A stretch of DNA of 64,000 bases, from contig JBQTIY010000005.1 in NCBI GenBank assembly GCA_052387675.1, positions 1 to 64,000 of the forward strand. The letters run 5' to 3'. The translations under genes and the position numbers were made by a program. This stretch comes from JBQTIY01 sp052387675 (lineage in GTDB: Bacteria > Planctomycetota > B15-G4). Below the pieces are notes generated by a model that did no database searches, was not told the DNA's origin, and worked only from the letters and a program-made list of their open reading frames with translations. Of this stretch, positions 9,750-18,171 are shown in pieces (within the stretch, counting starts at the first letter, position 1; each line of letters begins with the position of its first letter).

Positions 9750-10856
9750 ATGAGCACCCCCGCCACTCTGCGCCGCACGCCCCTGACGGCGCTGCACGAG
9801 GCCGCCGGCGCGCGTCTCGTGGACTTCTCGGGCTTCCTCATGCCGGTGCAGTACGAGGGCATCCTCGATGAGGCGCGCCGCGTGCGCGGCAAGGCCGGCC
9901 TGTTCGACCTGTGCCACATGGGCCGCTGCCGCATCCTCGGCCAGCGGCGCGAAGAGGCCGCGCAGTTCCTGGTGCACGTCGAGATCGCCAAGCTCAAGTT
10001 CGGCGCGATCCGCTACACCTTCTTCTGCCGCGAGAACGGCACCACCATGGATGACGTGCTGGTCTATCGCGACCAGGACGAGATGTTCTTCTGCATCAAT
10101 GCCGGCAATCGCGCGCGCGACCTGGCTTGGATGGCCGAGGTCGTGGCGCGCTTCGGCTGCACGCTCGAGGATCAGAGCGACGAGCTGGCCATGATCGCAA
10201 TCCAGGGCCCGGCCTCCACTGAGACGATGGCGCCTCTGTGCAGCGGCGATCTGCGCGGCCTCAAGTACTACTACTTCTATCGCGGCACGGTCTGCGACGT
10301 GCCGGCCATGATCTCGCGCACCGGCTACACCGGCGAAGACGGCTACGAGATCTACTTCGCCGAGCGCCACGCGCCGGCCATCTGGAACGCCATGCTGGAG
10401 TCGGGCCAGCGGCACGGCGTGGCGCCCATCGGCCTCGCCGCGCGCGACACGCTGCGCCTGGAGGCGGGCATGGCGCTCTACGGCCATGAGCTGGACGACA
10501 CGACGAATCCCGTCGAGGCGGGCCTGATCACTGCCGCGCTGCCGCACGCACAGTCTTTCTCGGGGCGTGCCGCCATCGAGGCCATGCTCGCCAAGGGCCC
10601 GCCGCGCAAGCTGGTTGGCTTCACCACCGACAGCCCGCGCGTGCCGCGCCAAGGCTATGCACTGCACCTGTCCGGCGGCGCGCAGGTGGGCGTGGTCTGC
10701 AGCGGCTCACCTTCGCCCACGCTCAACACGAACATTGGCACCGCCTACGTCAGCACGGGCTACCACGCTCCCGGCTCGACGCTGGAGATGGACCTGCGTG
10801 GCCAGCGTCACGCGGTCAAGCTCGTGAACATGCCCTTCTACAAGCGCGCGCGCTGA
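9750..10856 (+). CDS. gcvT: Glycine cleavage system T protein (aminomethyltransferase)
   Basis: GcvT transfers the methylene group from the aminomethyl-lipoyl arm of GcvH to tetrahydrofolate, releasing ammonia and giving 5,10-methylene-THF. The 368-residue product has the family's usual length and landmarks: the N-terminal RRTPLTALHEAAGARLVDFSG segment in shortened form, YTFFCRENGTTMDDVLVYR, the motif RTGYTGEDGYEIYF, and RLEAGMALYGHEL. An open frame extends upstream to 9615, but that part (Arg/Ala/Gly-rich) does not resemble GcvT, so the ATG at 9750 is preferred. It is first in a run gcvT-gcvH-gcvPA-gcvPB. I looked for a glycine riboswitch in 9600-9749 and found none convincing. Confidence 0.93.
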   Translation: MSTPATLRRTPLTALHEAAGARLVDFSGFLMPVQYEGILDEARRVRGKAGLFDLCHMGRCRILGQRREEAAQFLVHVEIAKLKFGAIRYTFFCRENGTTMDDVLVYRDQDEMFFCINAGNRARDLAWMAEVVARFGCTLEDQSDELAMIAIQGPASTETMAPLCSGDLRGLKYYYFYRGTVCDVPAMISRTGYTGEDGYEIYFAERHAPAIWNAMLESGQRHGVAPIGLAARDTLRLEAGMALYGHELDDTTNPVEAGLITAALPHAQSFSGRAAIEAMLAKGPPRKLVGFTTDSPRVPRQGYALHLSGGAQVGVVCSGSPSPTLNTNIGTAYVSTGYHAPGSTLEMDLRGQRHAVKLVNMPFYKRAR

Positions 10857-10906
10857 GCCGGCGCGCGCATCAACAGACCGCCCCCAACCGCGCAGGAGAC
10901 CTCACG

Positions 10907-11287
10907 ATGAATCCCCCGGACATCAAGTACACGCCGACGCACGAGTGGGCCCGCATTCAGGGCGACACGGCGACCATCGGCATCACCGACCACGCAGCGC
11001 ACAGCCTCAGCGACCTGGTCTACCTGGGACTGCCCGCCGTCGGCGCGAAAGTGACCGCCGGCAAGAGCTTCGGCGAGATCGAGTCGGTCAAGGCGGTCTC
11101 CGACCTGAACAGCCCGGTGGACGGCGAAGTCACGGCCGTGAACACCGCGCTGCCCGACAATCTCTCGGCGATCAACAGCGACCCCTACGGCGCCGGCTGG
11201 ATCGCCAAGATCAAACTCAAGGGCAAGCCGCCCGCCGGCCTGCTCGACGTCGCCGCCTACGAGAAGCACATCGCCGAAACGGCCTGA
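10907..11287 (+). CDS. gcvH: Glycine cleavage system H protein
   Basis: GcvH carries the lipoyl arm that shuttles the aminomethyl group between the P, T and L proteins. The 126-residue product has the typical N-terminus (YTPTHEWARI), the segment VYLGLPAVG and the lipoylation motif ESVKAVSD with the target Lys at residue 62. The ending PYGAGWIAKIK is also standard. An AGGAG at 10894-10898 sits 8 nt before the ATG. It lies 50 bp after gcvT and 9 bp before gcvPA. The lipoate ligase gene at 31051-31785 could supply its cofactor. Confidence 0.96.
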   Translation: MNPPDIKYTPTHEWARIQGDTATIGITDHAAHSLSDLVYLGLPAVGAKVTAGKSFGEIESVKAVSDLNSPVDGEVTAVNTALPDNLSAINSDPYGAGWIAKIKLKGKPPAGLLDVAAYEKHIAETA

Positions 11288-11296
11288 GGAGCGCCC

Positions 11297-12685
11297 TTGC
11301 ACTACGTCCCCCACACCGAGGCCGATCGCCGCGCGATGCTCGCCACCATCGGCGCGCAGAGCGTCGACGAGCTGTTCCAGCGCACCATCCCCGCCGACTG
11401 CCGCTTTGAGGGCGCGCTCGCGGTGGAGCCGGCGCTCACCGAAGACGCGATCCTGCGCGAACTGCGCGGACTCGCCGCGAAGAACGCCTCGGCCGCCGAT
11501 CATCCGAGCTTCCTCGGCGCGGGCCTGTACCGGCACTTCTGCCCGGCGCTCGTGGACAACCTGCAGCAGCGCACCGAGTACTGGACGGCGTACACGCCGT
11601 ACCAGCCGGAGGCCAGCCAGGGCACGCTGACCACGATTTTCGAGTGGCAGACCATGATGTGCCGGCTCACCGGCATGGAGGTCAGCAATGCCTCGCTCTA
11701 CGACGGCGCCACGGCGCTGACCGAAGCCGTGCTCATGGCGCTGCGCCTCAAGGAGCAAGAGGGCCGCACGCGCGTCATCGTCAGCCGCGGCGTGCATCCC
11801 GACTGGCGCGGCACGCTGGCCACCTACCTCAAGGCGCTCAAGATCGAGCTCGTCGAAGTGGATCTGGCCGAAGGCGTCACGGACGCGGCCAGCTTCGCGG
11901 CGGCCCTGCGCGCCAAGGGCATCGAGCCCACGCGCGAGGGCAGCGGCGTGGCCGCCGTGGCCGTGCAGACGCCCAACCTCTACGGCTGCATCGAGAACGT
12001 GCAGTCGCTCGCCGATGCGGCGCATGCTCTGGGCGCGCTCTGCGTGGTGGGCGCCAACCCGGTGGCGCTCTCGCTGCTCGAGGCGCCCGGCAAGCAGGGC
12101 GCGGACATGGTCTGCGGCGAGGCCAGCTCCATGGGCAACAAGCCCTGGTACGGCGGCCCGGGCGCCGGCTACCTCTGCAGCCGCATGGAATTTGTGCGGC
12201 AGATGCCGGCGCGCATCGCCGGCGAGACGCAGGACAGCCAAGGCCGGCGCGCCTTCGTGCTCACCTTTGCCACGCGCGAACAGCACATCCGCCGGGCCAA
12301 GGCCACTAGCAACATCTGCACGAGCCAGCAGCTCATGGCGCTGCGCGCCACGATCTGGATGGCGCTGCTCGGCAAGCAGGGCTTCGTCGAATTGGGCCGC
12401 ACGAATCTCTCGCGCGCGCACTACGCCGCCGAGCACATCGCCAAGCTGCCCGGCTTCAGCCTCACGTATCCCAAGCAGGCCTTCTTCAACGAGTTCACCG
12501 TGACCTGCCCGCTGCCCGCCGCCAAGCTCAACAAGCTGCTCATGAAGAAGCACGGCATCGTGGGCGGGCTCGATCTCGGGCGCTTCGACAAGACCCGCGC
12601 CAACCAGTGGCTCGTGGCGGTGACCGACCTGAATCCGAAGGAGGAGATCGACACGCTCGTCTCCGCTCTGGGAGGCGCACGATGA
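11297..12685 (+). CDS. gcvPA: Glycine dehydrogenase (decarboxylating) subunit 1
   Basis: This is the N-terminal half of the split P protein, which decarboxylates glycine with pyridoxal phosphate together with GcvPB. The 462-residue protein shows the family features FLGAGLYRHFCPALVDNL, YTPYQPEASQGTL, EWQTMMCRLTGMEVSNASLYDG and the end-of-domain segment with GGLDLGRF. The start is a TTG at 11297, preceded by GAGGAG at 11286-11291; the sequence from there (HYVPHTEADRRAML) agrees with GcvPA N-termini. The stop overlaps the gcvPB start by 4 nt (ATGA at 12682), so the two subunits are probably made in equal amounts. Confidence 0.95.
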   Translation: MHYVPHTEADRRAMLATIGAQSVDELFQRTIPADCRFEGALAVEPALTEDAILRELRGLAAKNASAADHPSFLGAGLYRHFCPALVDNLQQRTEYWTAYTPYQPEASQGTLTTIFEWQTMMCRLTGMEVSNASLYDGATALTEAVLMALRLKEQEGRTRVIVSRGVHPDWRGTLATYLKALKIELVEVDLAEGVTDAASFAAALRAKGIEPTREGSGVAAVAVQTPNLYGCIENVQSLADAAHALGALCVVGANPVALSLLEAPGKQGADMVCGEASSMGNKPWYGGPGAGYLCSRMEFVRQMPARIAGETQDSQGRRAFVLTFATREQHIRRAKATSNICTSQQLMALRATIWMALLGKQGFVELGRTNLSRAHYAAEHIAKLPGFSLTYPKQAFFNEFTVTCPLPAAKLNKLLMKKHGIVGGLDLGRFDKTRANQWLVAVTDLNPKEEIDTLVSALGGAR

Positions 12686-14193
12686 GCACGCTCGACGCAC
12701 CGCGCACGACCACCGGCGGCCTGCCGCGCGCGCCCAAGATCCCGCGGCCCTTCACCGTCTTCGAGGCCTCGGTGGCTGGCCGGCGCGGCGTGCGTCCACC
12801 GGGCGTCGGCGCGGGCATCGCCGATCTGGACCCGACCAAAGTGCTGCCCGCCTTCGCGCGGCGCGCTGAGCCGGCGGCTCTGCCGGAAATCGGCGAGCCC
12901 GACGCGCAGCGCCACTACACCTGGCTCTCGACCCTGAACTTCAGCATCGCGAATGCCTTCTATCCGCTCGGCTCGTGCACCATGAAGTACAACCCGCTGG
13001 TCAACGAAGCGGCCTGCGCGATCCCCGGCTTCGCCGACCTGCACCCCTTCCAGACCGACGACCAGGCCCAGGGCATGCTCGAACTGTGCTGGCGCGTGGA
13101 GCAATGGCTCTCTGCGGTCTCGGGGCTGCCGGCCGTGTCGCTGCACCCGGCGGCGGGCGCGCACGGCGAACTCACCGCGCTCATGGTCATGCGCAAGTAC
13201 CTCGATGAGCACGGCGGCCGCAAGAAGAAGGTCATGCTCATCCCGGACAGCGCGCACGGCACCAATCCGGCCAGTTGCACGATCGCGGGCTTCGCCACGC
13301 GCGAGGTCAAGAGCACCGAAGGCGGCGCGGTGGACATGGCCCACTTCGCGGCGCAGATCGGCGACGGCAAGGACATCGCCGGCCTGATGATCACCAACCC
13401 GAGCACGCTCGGGCTCTTCGTGAAGAACATCCGGCAGATCACCGCGAAGGTGCACGAAGTCGGCGGCCTGGTCTACATGGACGGCGCCAATATGAATGCC
13501 ATCGTGGGCAAGGCGCGGCCCGGCGACTTCGGCATCGACGTGATGCACTTCAACCTGCACAAGACCTTCAGCCAGCCGCACGGCGGCGGCGGTCCGGGCG
13601 CGGGTCCCATCGCGGTGAGCGCCGAACTGGCGCCCTACCTGCCGGTGCCCAAGATCGAGCGGCGCGGCGACAAATTCGTCACGGTGACCAAGTCGCCCAA
13701 GTCCATCGGCCGCACGCGCGGACACATGACCCACGCCGGCGTGATGGTGCGCAGCTACGCCTACATGCGTGCGCACGGACCCGAGGGGCTGGTGGCCATT
13801 GCCGAAGGCGCCGTGCTGAACGCCAACTACATCCGCGCCAAGCTGCACAAGACTTGGCGCGTGTGGAACGACGAGACCTGCATGCACGAGGCGGTCTTCA
13901 CCGGCAAGGGCCTGCCCAATGGCGTGCGCACGCTCGACGTGGCCAAGCGGCTGATCGACTACGGCATTCACCCGCCCACCATCTACTTCCCGCTCATCGT
14001 GCCCGAGGCGATCATGGTCGAGCCCACTGAGACCGAGAGCAAAGAGACGCTCGACCGCTTCTGCGAGGTCATGCTGGCCATCTGGCGCGAGGCCGAACTC
14101 GACCCCGAGCTGCTCAAGACGGCGCCGCACACGCGCAGCATCGGCCGCCCGGACGAAGTCCGCGCCGTGAAGGAACCGCGCGTCATCGCCTGA
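12682..14193 (+). CDS. gcvPB: Glycine dehydrogenase (decarboxylating) subunit 2
   Basis: GcvPB is the PLP-binding half of the split P protein of the glycine cleavage system. The 503-residue product contains FYPLGSCTMKYNP, LHPAAGAHGEL, IPDSAHGTNPAS, YMDGANMNAIVG and the PLP-lysine motif NLHKTFSQPHGGGGPG, with the Lys at residue 294. An in-frame extension to 12607 exists but overlaps gcvPA and has no family similarity. The ATG at 12682 has GGAGG at 12671-12675 and overlaps the gcvPA stop. No gene for the L protein (dihydrolipoyl dehydrogenase) is in the window; it is normally shared with other complexes. Confidence 0.96.
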   Translation: MSTLDAPRTTTGGLPRAPKIPRPFTVFEASVAGRRGVRPPGVGAGIADLDPTKVLPAFARRAEPAALPEIGEPDAQRHYTWLSTLNFSIANAFYPLGSCTMKYNPLVNEAACAIPGFADLHPFQTDDQAQGMLELCWRVEQWLSAVSGLPAVSLHPAAGAHGELTALMVMRKYLDEHGGRKKKVMLIPDSAHGTNPASCTIAGFATREVKSTEGGAVDMAHFAAQIGDGKDIAGLMITNPSTLGLFVKNIRQITAKVHEVGGLVYMDGANMNAIVGKARPGDFGIDVMHFNLHKTFSQPHGGGGPGAGPIAVSAELAPYLPVPKIERRGDKFVTVTKSPKSIGRTRGHMTHAGVMVRSYAYMRAHGPEGLVAIAEGAVLNANYIRAKLHKTWRVWNDETCMHEAVFTGKGLPNGVRTLDVAKRLIDYGIHPPTIYFPLIVPEAIMVEPTETESKETLDRFCEVMLAIWREAELDPELLKTAPHTRSIGRPDEVRAVKEPRVIA

Positions 14194-14217
14194 GGAGCGC
14201 GCGCGAGGAGCGGGGCC

Positions 14218-14874
14218 ATGGGCCTGTGGCGTGACCATCTGCTGCCGCGCCTAGTGGACAAGGGTCTCGCCGGCGAGGAACACGCCCGGTGCCGCGCGCG
14301 CGCGGCGGCGGGGCTTTCGGGCGCGGTGCTGGAGCTGGGCTTTGGCTCGGGGCACAACCTGCCGCACTATCCGCCCGCCGTGCGCACGCTCTACGCGGTG
14401 GATCCAGTGGCGGCGCGCCCCGGCTCGATCGGGCGCCGGCTCGCCGAGCGCAGCGGGCGCCTCTCGGCTTGGCACGCTGCGCATGGCGCGGACTCGATCC
14501 GCTTCCTCGGGCCTACCGCCGAGGTACTCGATCTGCCCGCGGGCAGCGTGGACGCCGTGCTCAGCACCTGGACGCTTTGCTCAGTGCCCGATCCCGCGCG
14601 CGCGCTGTCCGAAGTGCGGCGCGTGCTGAGGCCGGGCGGCGAGCTGCGCTTCGTGGAGCACGGCCGCGCGCCCGACGCCGACGTGCTCGCCAAGCAGCAG
14701 CGCTGGGAGCCGCTGCAGCGTTTTGTCTTCGGCGGCTGCCGCGTCACGCTGCCCATCGACGAGCTGCTGCGCGGCGCCGGCTATGAGCTCCGCTCACTCA
14801 GCACCGGCTACCTGCCCGGCGGCCCGCGCTTCAGCAGTTACCTCTACGCAGGCGTCGCGACACCGCGGAGCTGA
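14218..14874 (+). CDS. Class I SAM-dependent methyltransferase
   Basis: The 218-residue product has a Rossmann-fold methyltransferase core: motif I VLELGFGSGHNL (residues 37-48), an acidic end of strand 2 (YAVDPV), the motif II/III region VDAVLSTWTLCSVPD and the post-motif RVLRPGGELRFVEH. The C-terminal GPRFSSYLYAGVA resembles the METTL7-like/phospholipid methyltransferase branch, but the substrate cannot be told. It begins 24 bp after gcvPB with GAGGAG upstream, so it is probably cotranscribed with the glycine cleavage operon, which would feed the one-carbon pool needed for SAM. It ends 3 bp from the convergent TAXI gene. Confidence 0.85.
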   Translation: MGLWRDHLLPRLVDKGLAGEEHARCRARAAAGLSGAVLELGFGSGHNLPHYPPAVRTLYAVDPVAARPGSIGRRLAERSGRLSAWHAAHGADSIRFLGPTAEVLDLPAGSVDAVLSTWTLCSVPDPARALSEVRRVLRPGGELRFVEHGRAPDADVLAKQQRWEPLQRFVFGGCRVTLPIDELLRGAGYELRSLSTGYLPGGPRFSSYLYAGVATPRS

Positions 14875-14877
14875 CCG

Positions 14878-16338
14878 TCAGCCGAGGCGCGCGCGCACCC
14901 AGTCGAGATGCGCGCGCAGGTTATAGAACTCGGCCATGTAGCTGGCCGGCACGCGCACGCCGTCAATTTCGTGATCGATGGCCTGAATGCGCTGCAAGAG
15001 TTCGGCCCGGACCAGGCGCGTTGCAGGGGCGCCGGCCTGGCTCTTGTCGGAGCCCGCCTCCGGGCCGGCGCGGCGCGCGGTCTCGATGTCCAGTTCAAGT
15101 TGGCGGATGGACTTGTACCAGCGGTAGATCTTGCTGCGAATGCGCCAGCGATAGATCGGCGGCGCGATGCGCATGAGCGGCAGCAGCAGCGTGAGCAGAG
15201 GCAGCAGCAGAATCTTCAGCCGGTCCACCACGGCCGCCACGCCGAAGGGCAGCACGCGATAGAGAAAGGAGGGCCCGCTCTTGAAGTACTGCTCGGCTGA
15301 CTTGGACAGCGGCACGTCGAGATGCAGCGGCGACGGAAACTCGCCCTCGGCCTCGAAGAGGTTGCCCTTGCCATGGACTTCCTGCGCAGCCTGGATGAGC
15401 AATGGTATGAGCGCCGGGTGCAGATCGCCTGTGCCCACGAGCGTGGCCGTGGGCGCCAGCAGGCGCACCGGCCGGCCCGGAAGATCGCGCGCGAGGTTGA
15501 TCTGGCCGCGATCGGCGGTGACGGCACGCAAGAAATGGAAGTTGGCCGTGTAGGCCGCGTGCTGCTCCATGTCGAGCAAGCGCACCGCGCGGCCCTCTTC
15601 GGCCATGAGCCGCTGCACGGCCGCGCCGCGCGGCGAGCCCACCAGGAAGAGCGCGTCGAGACCGCCGCTCAGCAGTTCCTCGATGGCCGCGTTGGTGTCG
15701 AGGCCCACGACCGAAACGCGTGAGCCCGCGAGCTGCGTCGCGTCACCGGCGGCCGCCGCGGCCGGCACGAGCTCGTGCGCGGCGAGCAGTGCGAGCGCCA
15801 CGGCGCGCGTGCCACTGCCTTCGGCCCCGACCTGCACGCGCAGGCCGGCCAGATCCGGCAGACGCTGCAAGGAGAGTTCGCTGCGGTGGAAGATCCAGAG
15901 CGGCTCGTAGTAAAGACTGGCCAAGCCCTGCAAGGGGCCCTCCTCGGCCGACGGGCCCTGGCCGAGCGTCCCCTGCGCCGCAACGCCCGTGCCGCCCTGC
16001 ACAAAGGCCACGTCCACTTGGCCGCCGTTGAGCAGTTGCATGTTCTCGAGCGAGCCGGCGGTGGGCCGCACCACGAGTTCGATTCCGTCGCGCGCCAGGA
16101 TCTCGCGATAACGCAGGGCGAAACCGTGATAGGCGCCCTGCTCAGTGCCGCTGGCCATGGTGAGCGTCTCGGGCGGCGGCGGCTCAATGTGCCGAAAAGC
16201 GAACCAGAATCCGGCGAGCGCCAAGCCGACGATGAGCAGCCATAGGCCCAAGCCCTCGGGCCGCCTCGCCGGACGCACCGAGCGCGCTCCCGAACTCGGG
16301 CTGGGCCCCGCCGGACCAGCCTGCTGAGCGGCCGCCAC
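14878..16338 (-). CDS. TAXI-family solute-binding protein with membrane anchors
   Basis: TAXI proteins are extracytoplasmic solute receptors, usually working with TRAP-type permeases. This 486-residue protein has a Pro/Ala-rich cytoplasmic N-terminus, a transmembrane helix (about residues 30-50), then the TAXI domain: MASGTEQGAYHGFA, a TAGSLENMQLLNGGQVDVAFVQGG segment and VGLDTNAAIEELLSGGLDALFL. A second hydrophobic region near residues 370-395 and a charged coiled-coil-like tail follow. No TRAP permease gene is adjacent, so it may be an orphan sensor rather than a transporter part. The GTG start (16338) directly abuts the stop of the upstream peroxidase gene, which suggests cotranscription and coupling. 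Confidence 0.8.
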   Translation of the reverse strand: MAAAQQAGPAGPSPSSGARSVRPARRPEGLGLWLLIVGLALAGFWFAFRHIEPPPPETLTMASGTEQGAYHGFALRYREILARDGIELVVRPTAGSLENMQLLNGGQVDVAFVQGGTGVAAQGTLGQGPSAEEGPLQGLASLYYEPLWIFHRSELSLQRLPDLAGLRVQVGAEGSGTRAVALALLAAHELVPAAAAAGDATQLAGSRVSVVGLDTNAAIEELLSGGLDALFLVGSPRGAAVQRLMAEEGRAVRLLDMEQHAAYTANFHFLRAVTADRGQINLARDLPGRPVRLLAPTATLVGTGDLHPALIPLLIQAAQEVHGKGNLFEAEGEFPSPLHLDVPLSKSAEQYFKSGPSFLYRVLPFGVAAVVDRLKILLLPLLTLLLPLMRIAPPIYRWRIRSKIYRWYKSIRQLELDIETARRAGPEAGSDKSQAGAPATRLVRAELLQRIQAIDHEIDGVRVPASYMAEFYNLRAHLDWVRARLG

Positions 16339-16983
16339 TTACTTGCTCGCGAGCGCCTTTTCGATGTCGGCGCGCAGCTCTTTGGCGTCGGGCGCCAGCT
16401 TGGGATCGTAAAAGGCGATCGGGCGGCCGTCCTTGCCGACGAGATATTTGCCGAAGTTCCAGCCGGGCAACTTGCCGGTGGCGCCACCGAGCAACTCGTA
16501 CACCGGCGACTGGCCCGCGCCCGCCTTCGTGACGACCTTGGCGAAGAGCGGAAAGGTGACGCCGTAGTTCACCGAGCAGAACTCCTGAATCTCCGCCGGG
16601 CTGCCGGGCTCTTGCTTGCCGAAGTCATTGCTCGGAAAGCCCAGCACGGAGAAGCCGCGCGGCGCGAGTTCCTTGTGCAGCGCCTCCAGCGCCTTGTACT
16701 GCGGCGTGAGCCCGCACTCGCTGGCGGTGTTAACCACCAGCAGGACCTTGCCCTTGTACTGGTTCAGGTCCACGGGCTTGCCGTCCAGCGCGGCGACTTT
16801 CAGTGCATGAAAGGACTGAGCCTGAGCGGCGGATGACACGGGAACGTCCTCCGAAAAGGAGCAAGCGGGTCCGAGGAGTCCGGCGGCCAGCGCAAAGAGC
16901 TGCCGCACGCGGAGCGTGAGACGGCTCGGTCGGCGGCGCCGCGAATTGGCCTGGGAGTCGGAACCGGCGGGGTGTGGATCCAT
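16339..16983 (-). CDS. Glutathione peroxidase-family thiol peroxidase (exported)
   Basis: The enzyme reduces peroxides using a thiol. The 214-residue product has a Cys-type active site: NTASECGLTPQY with the peroxidatic Cys at residue 90 (Cys, not selenocysteine), the Gln of FPSNDFGKQEPG and the Trp of PGWNFGKYLVG. The first 40 residues carry RRRR followed by a hydrophobic stretch (LFALAAGLLGPAC), consistent with export; the Cys there is not in a standard lipobox. An open frame continues 24 codons upstream, but the ATG at 16983 is preferred because a TATACC -10 box lies 7 nt before it and the export signal then starts properly. It is followed without a gap by the TAXI gene. Confidence 0.88.
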   Translation of the reverse strand: MDPHPAGSDSQANSRRRRPSRLTLRVRQLFALAAGLLGPACSFSEDVPVSSAAQAQSFHALKVAALDGKPVDLNQYKGKVLLVVNTASECGLTPQYKALEALHKELAPRGFSVLGFPSNDFGKQEPGSPAEIQEFCSVNYGVTFPLFAKVVTKAGAGQSPVYELLGGATGKLPGWNFGKYLVGKDGRPIAFYDPKLAPDAKELRADIEKALASK

Positions 16984-16990
16984 GCGCACC

Positions 16991-16996
16991 GGTATA
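16991..16996 (-). promoter_or_regulatory. Predicted -10 box TATACC, 7 nt before the peroxidase start
   Basis: Read on the minus strand, TATACC is followed by 7 nt and then the ATG at 16983. The expected transcript would start at or beside the start codon. No convincing -35 hexamer is visible 16-18 nt further upstream. Confidence 0.4.
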
Positions 16997-17197
16997 GCAA
17001 AGAAGACCGGACCGCCGACCGCTCGAAACTCTCGCCTCGAACGGCCGACGGCCACGGCGTTTCCTCTCTCAGAAACTCAGCGTGACGCGACTCGCAGCGT
17101 TGCATTGCCCTGCTCGGCCCGGCACGCGGCAGCACAGCAGGCGCCTCTCACGCCTGCAGCGCAGCCTCTTATGGTCTGTAGCGAGAAAAACGACTAT

Positions 17198-17297
17198 CCC
17201 GGGACAGGAATTCCGGAAGAAAATGCGCGCCCGCCCGCCGCCGCCCCACGGACGGATTTTTCCTGTCCCGGCCTCGCCTCCGGCAACGCTCTCTCCT
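17198..17297 (+). promoter_or_regulatory. Bipartite conserved element with flanking 12-bp inverted repeat upstream of the sigma factor gene
   Basis: Two parts are seen. At 17198-17219 lies an element containing GGGACAGGAATTCCGG. At 17261-17297 lies TCCTGTCCCGGCC, 7 variable bases, then CCGGCAACGCTCTCTC. The arms 17199-17210 and 17260-17271 form a perfect 12-bp inverted repeat. The second part matches 22421-22455 at 31 of 35 positions with identical spacing, and the first part matches 22411-22431 over 21 bases in the opposite orientation. It sits 60-160 bp before the sigma factor ATG at 17357. I infer an operator or promoter shared by the sigma, kinase and histidine kinase genes. The whole stretch 16984-17356 holds no other clear gene except a possible leader ORF at 17223-17360. 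Confidence 0.6.
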
Positions 17298-17360
17298 GTG
17301 GACCGCGTGGCGCAGAGCCGGGGTCCTGTAGCCGTACCTCTCCGCCACGCACCACCATGA
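17223..17360 (+). CDS. Possible 45-codon leader ORF overlapping the sigma factor start
   Basis: An ATG at 17223, with GGAAG 3 bases upstream, opens a 45-codon frame whose TGA overlaps the sigma factor ATG (ATGA at 17357). The peptide is Pro/Ala/Arg-rich with no recognisable domain. It runs through the conserved bipartite element, so its sequence could simply reflect that DNA. If translated, it would couple translation to the sigma gene. Confidence is low because Pro-rich open frames are common by chance at this GC content. Confidence 0.2.
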   Translation: MRARPPPPHGRIFPVPASPPATLSPVDRVAQSRGPVAVPLRHAPP

Positions 17361-18130
17361 CCGAACCCACGCCGAGATCCGCCGCGGAGACTGCGCATGA
17401 CGATGCCGATCGCCGTCTGCTCGAATTCGCCCGCGCCGAGCTGGGGCTGGCCAGCGAGCGGCATCTGCGCCAGCCCGCCGTGCTCGCCTCCGCGCGCGCG
17501 CGACTGCAGGCCGGCGCGCCCGTGGGCGACGCCGTCCTGGCCGAGATCCATCCACGCATCGCCACGGACCGCCGGCTGGCCGACGAGTTCGCGGGACACT
17601 TCCTCTTCGACCTCCTGAAGTTGGGGACTTTCTCCATGGCCGACAACTCCAAACTGCGCCGCTTTCTCGACACGGGCGACCTCGTGCTTTCGGTCTTCGG
17701 CGATATGTGGGGCGACGTCTCGTCCTTGCAGTTCGAGTCCGCCAATCAGTTTCGCTCGCTCTTCGCGCAGCGCATGCGCTGGAAGGCTGCCGACGAAGCT
17801 CGCCGCCTAGAGACCGGCTCCCGCCGTGAAGACCTGCGCGTCGCCGAAAGCCCCGAAGATCTCGGACTGACGGCTCACGAAGGCGAAGCCCCGGTCTCAC
17901 TGGCCGTCCAAGGCGAAGAGCGAGAGCGCTTGATCCTCATCCTGCTCCGCATGGAAGAGCGGGATCGCCGTATGCTCACCCTGCACCTGAAGGGCCGCTC
18001 GGCACGGGCCATCGGGGTGGAGCTGGGCCTGGACTACGAGACCGCTCGCAAGGCCTTGCAGCGCGCCGTGAAACAGGCGCGGCACTTGGCTGAACTGGAT
18101 TCCCAAGCCGGGAGCCCCTCCTCGAACTAG
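17357..18130 (+). CDS. Sigma-70 family (ECF-like) RNA polymerase sigma factor
   Basis: The 257-residue product has a 60-residue N-terminal part, a region-2-like segment (DLVLSVFGDMWGDVSS ... FRSLFAQRMRWKAADEARR, about residues 95-150) and a region-4 helix-turn-helix (RMEERDRRMLTLHLKGRSA ... LGLDYETARKALQRAVKQAR, about residues 195-245). This arrangement resembles the ECF-like sigma factors of Planctomycetota that are linked to Ser/Thr kinases. The frame continues upstream, but the ATG at 17357 gives a normal N-terminus and starts after the conserved bipartite element. The kinase gene at 19801-22389 is close, separated by one secreted protein gene. I infer that the two belong to one signalling pathway; the anti-sigma mechanism, if any, is unknown. 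Confidence 0.82.
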   Translation: MTEPTPRSAAETAHDDADRRLLEFARAELGLASERHLRQPAVLASARARLQAGAPVGDAVLAEIHPRIATDRRLADEFAGHFLFDLLKLGTFSMADNSKLRRFLDTGDLVLSVFGDMWGDVSSLQFESANQFRSLFAQRMRWKAADEARRLETGSRREDLRVAESPEDLGLTAHEGEAPVSLAVQGEERERLILILLRMEERDRRMLTLHLKGRSARAIGVELGLDYETARKALQRAVKQARHLAELDSQAGSPSSN

Positions 18131-18171
18131 TCTGCCGCCTCACCATTGCACATCACCCTGGATACACCCCT

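Noticed and set aside
17082..17222. The upstream part of the leader frame before the sigma factor gene as a longer gene
   Set aside because: It is Arg/Ser-rich with no domain and lies over the predicted control region.
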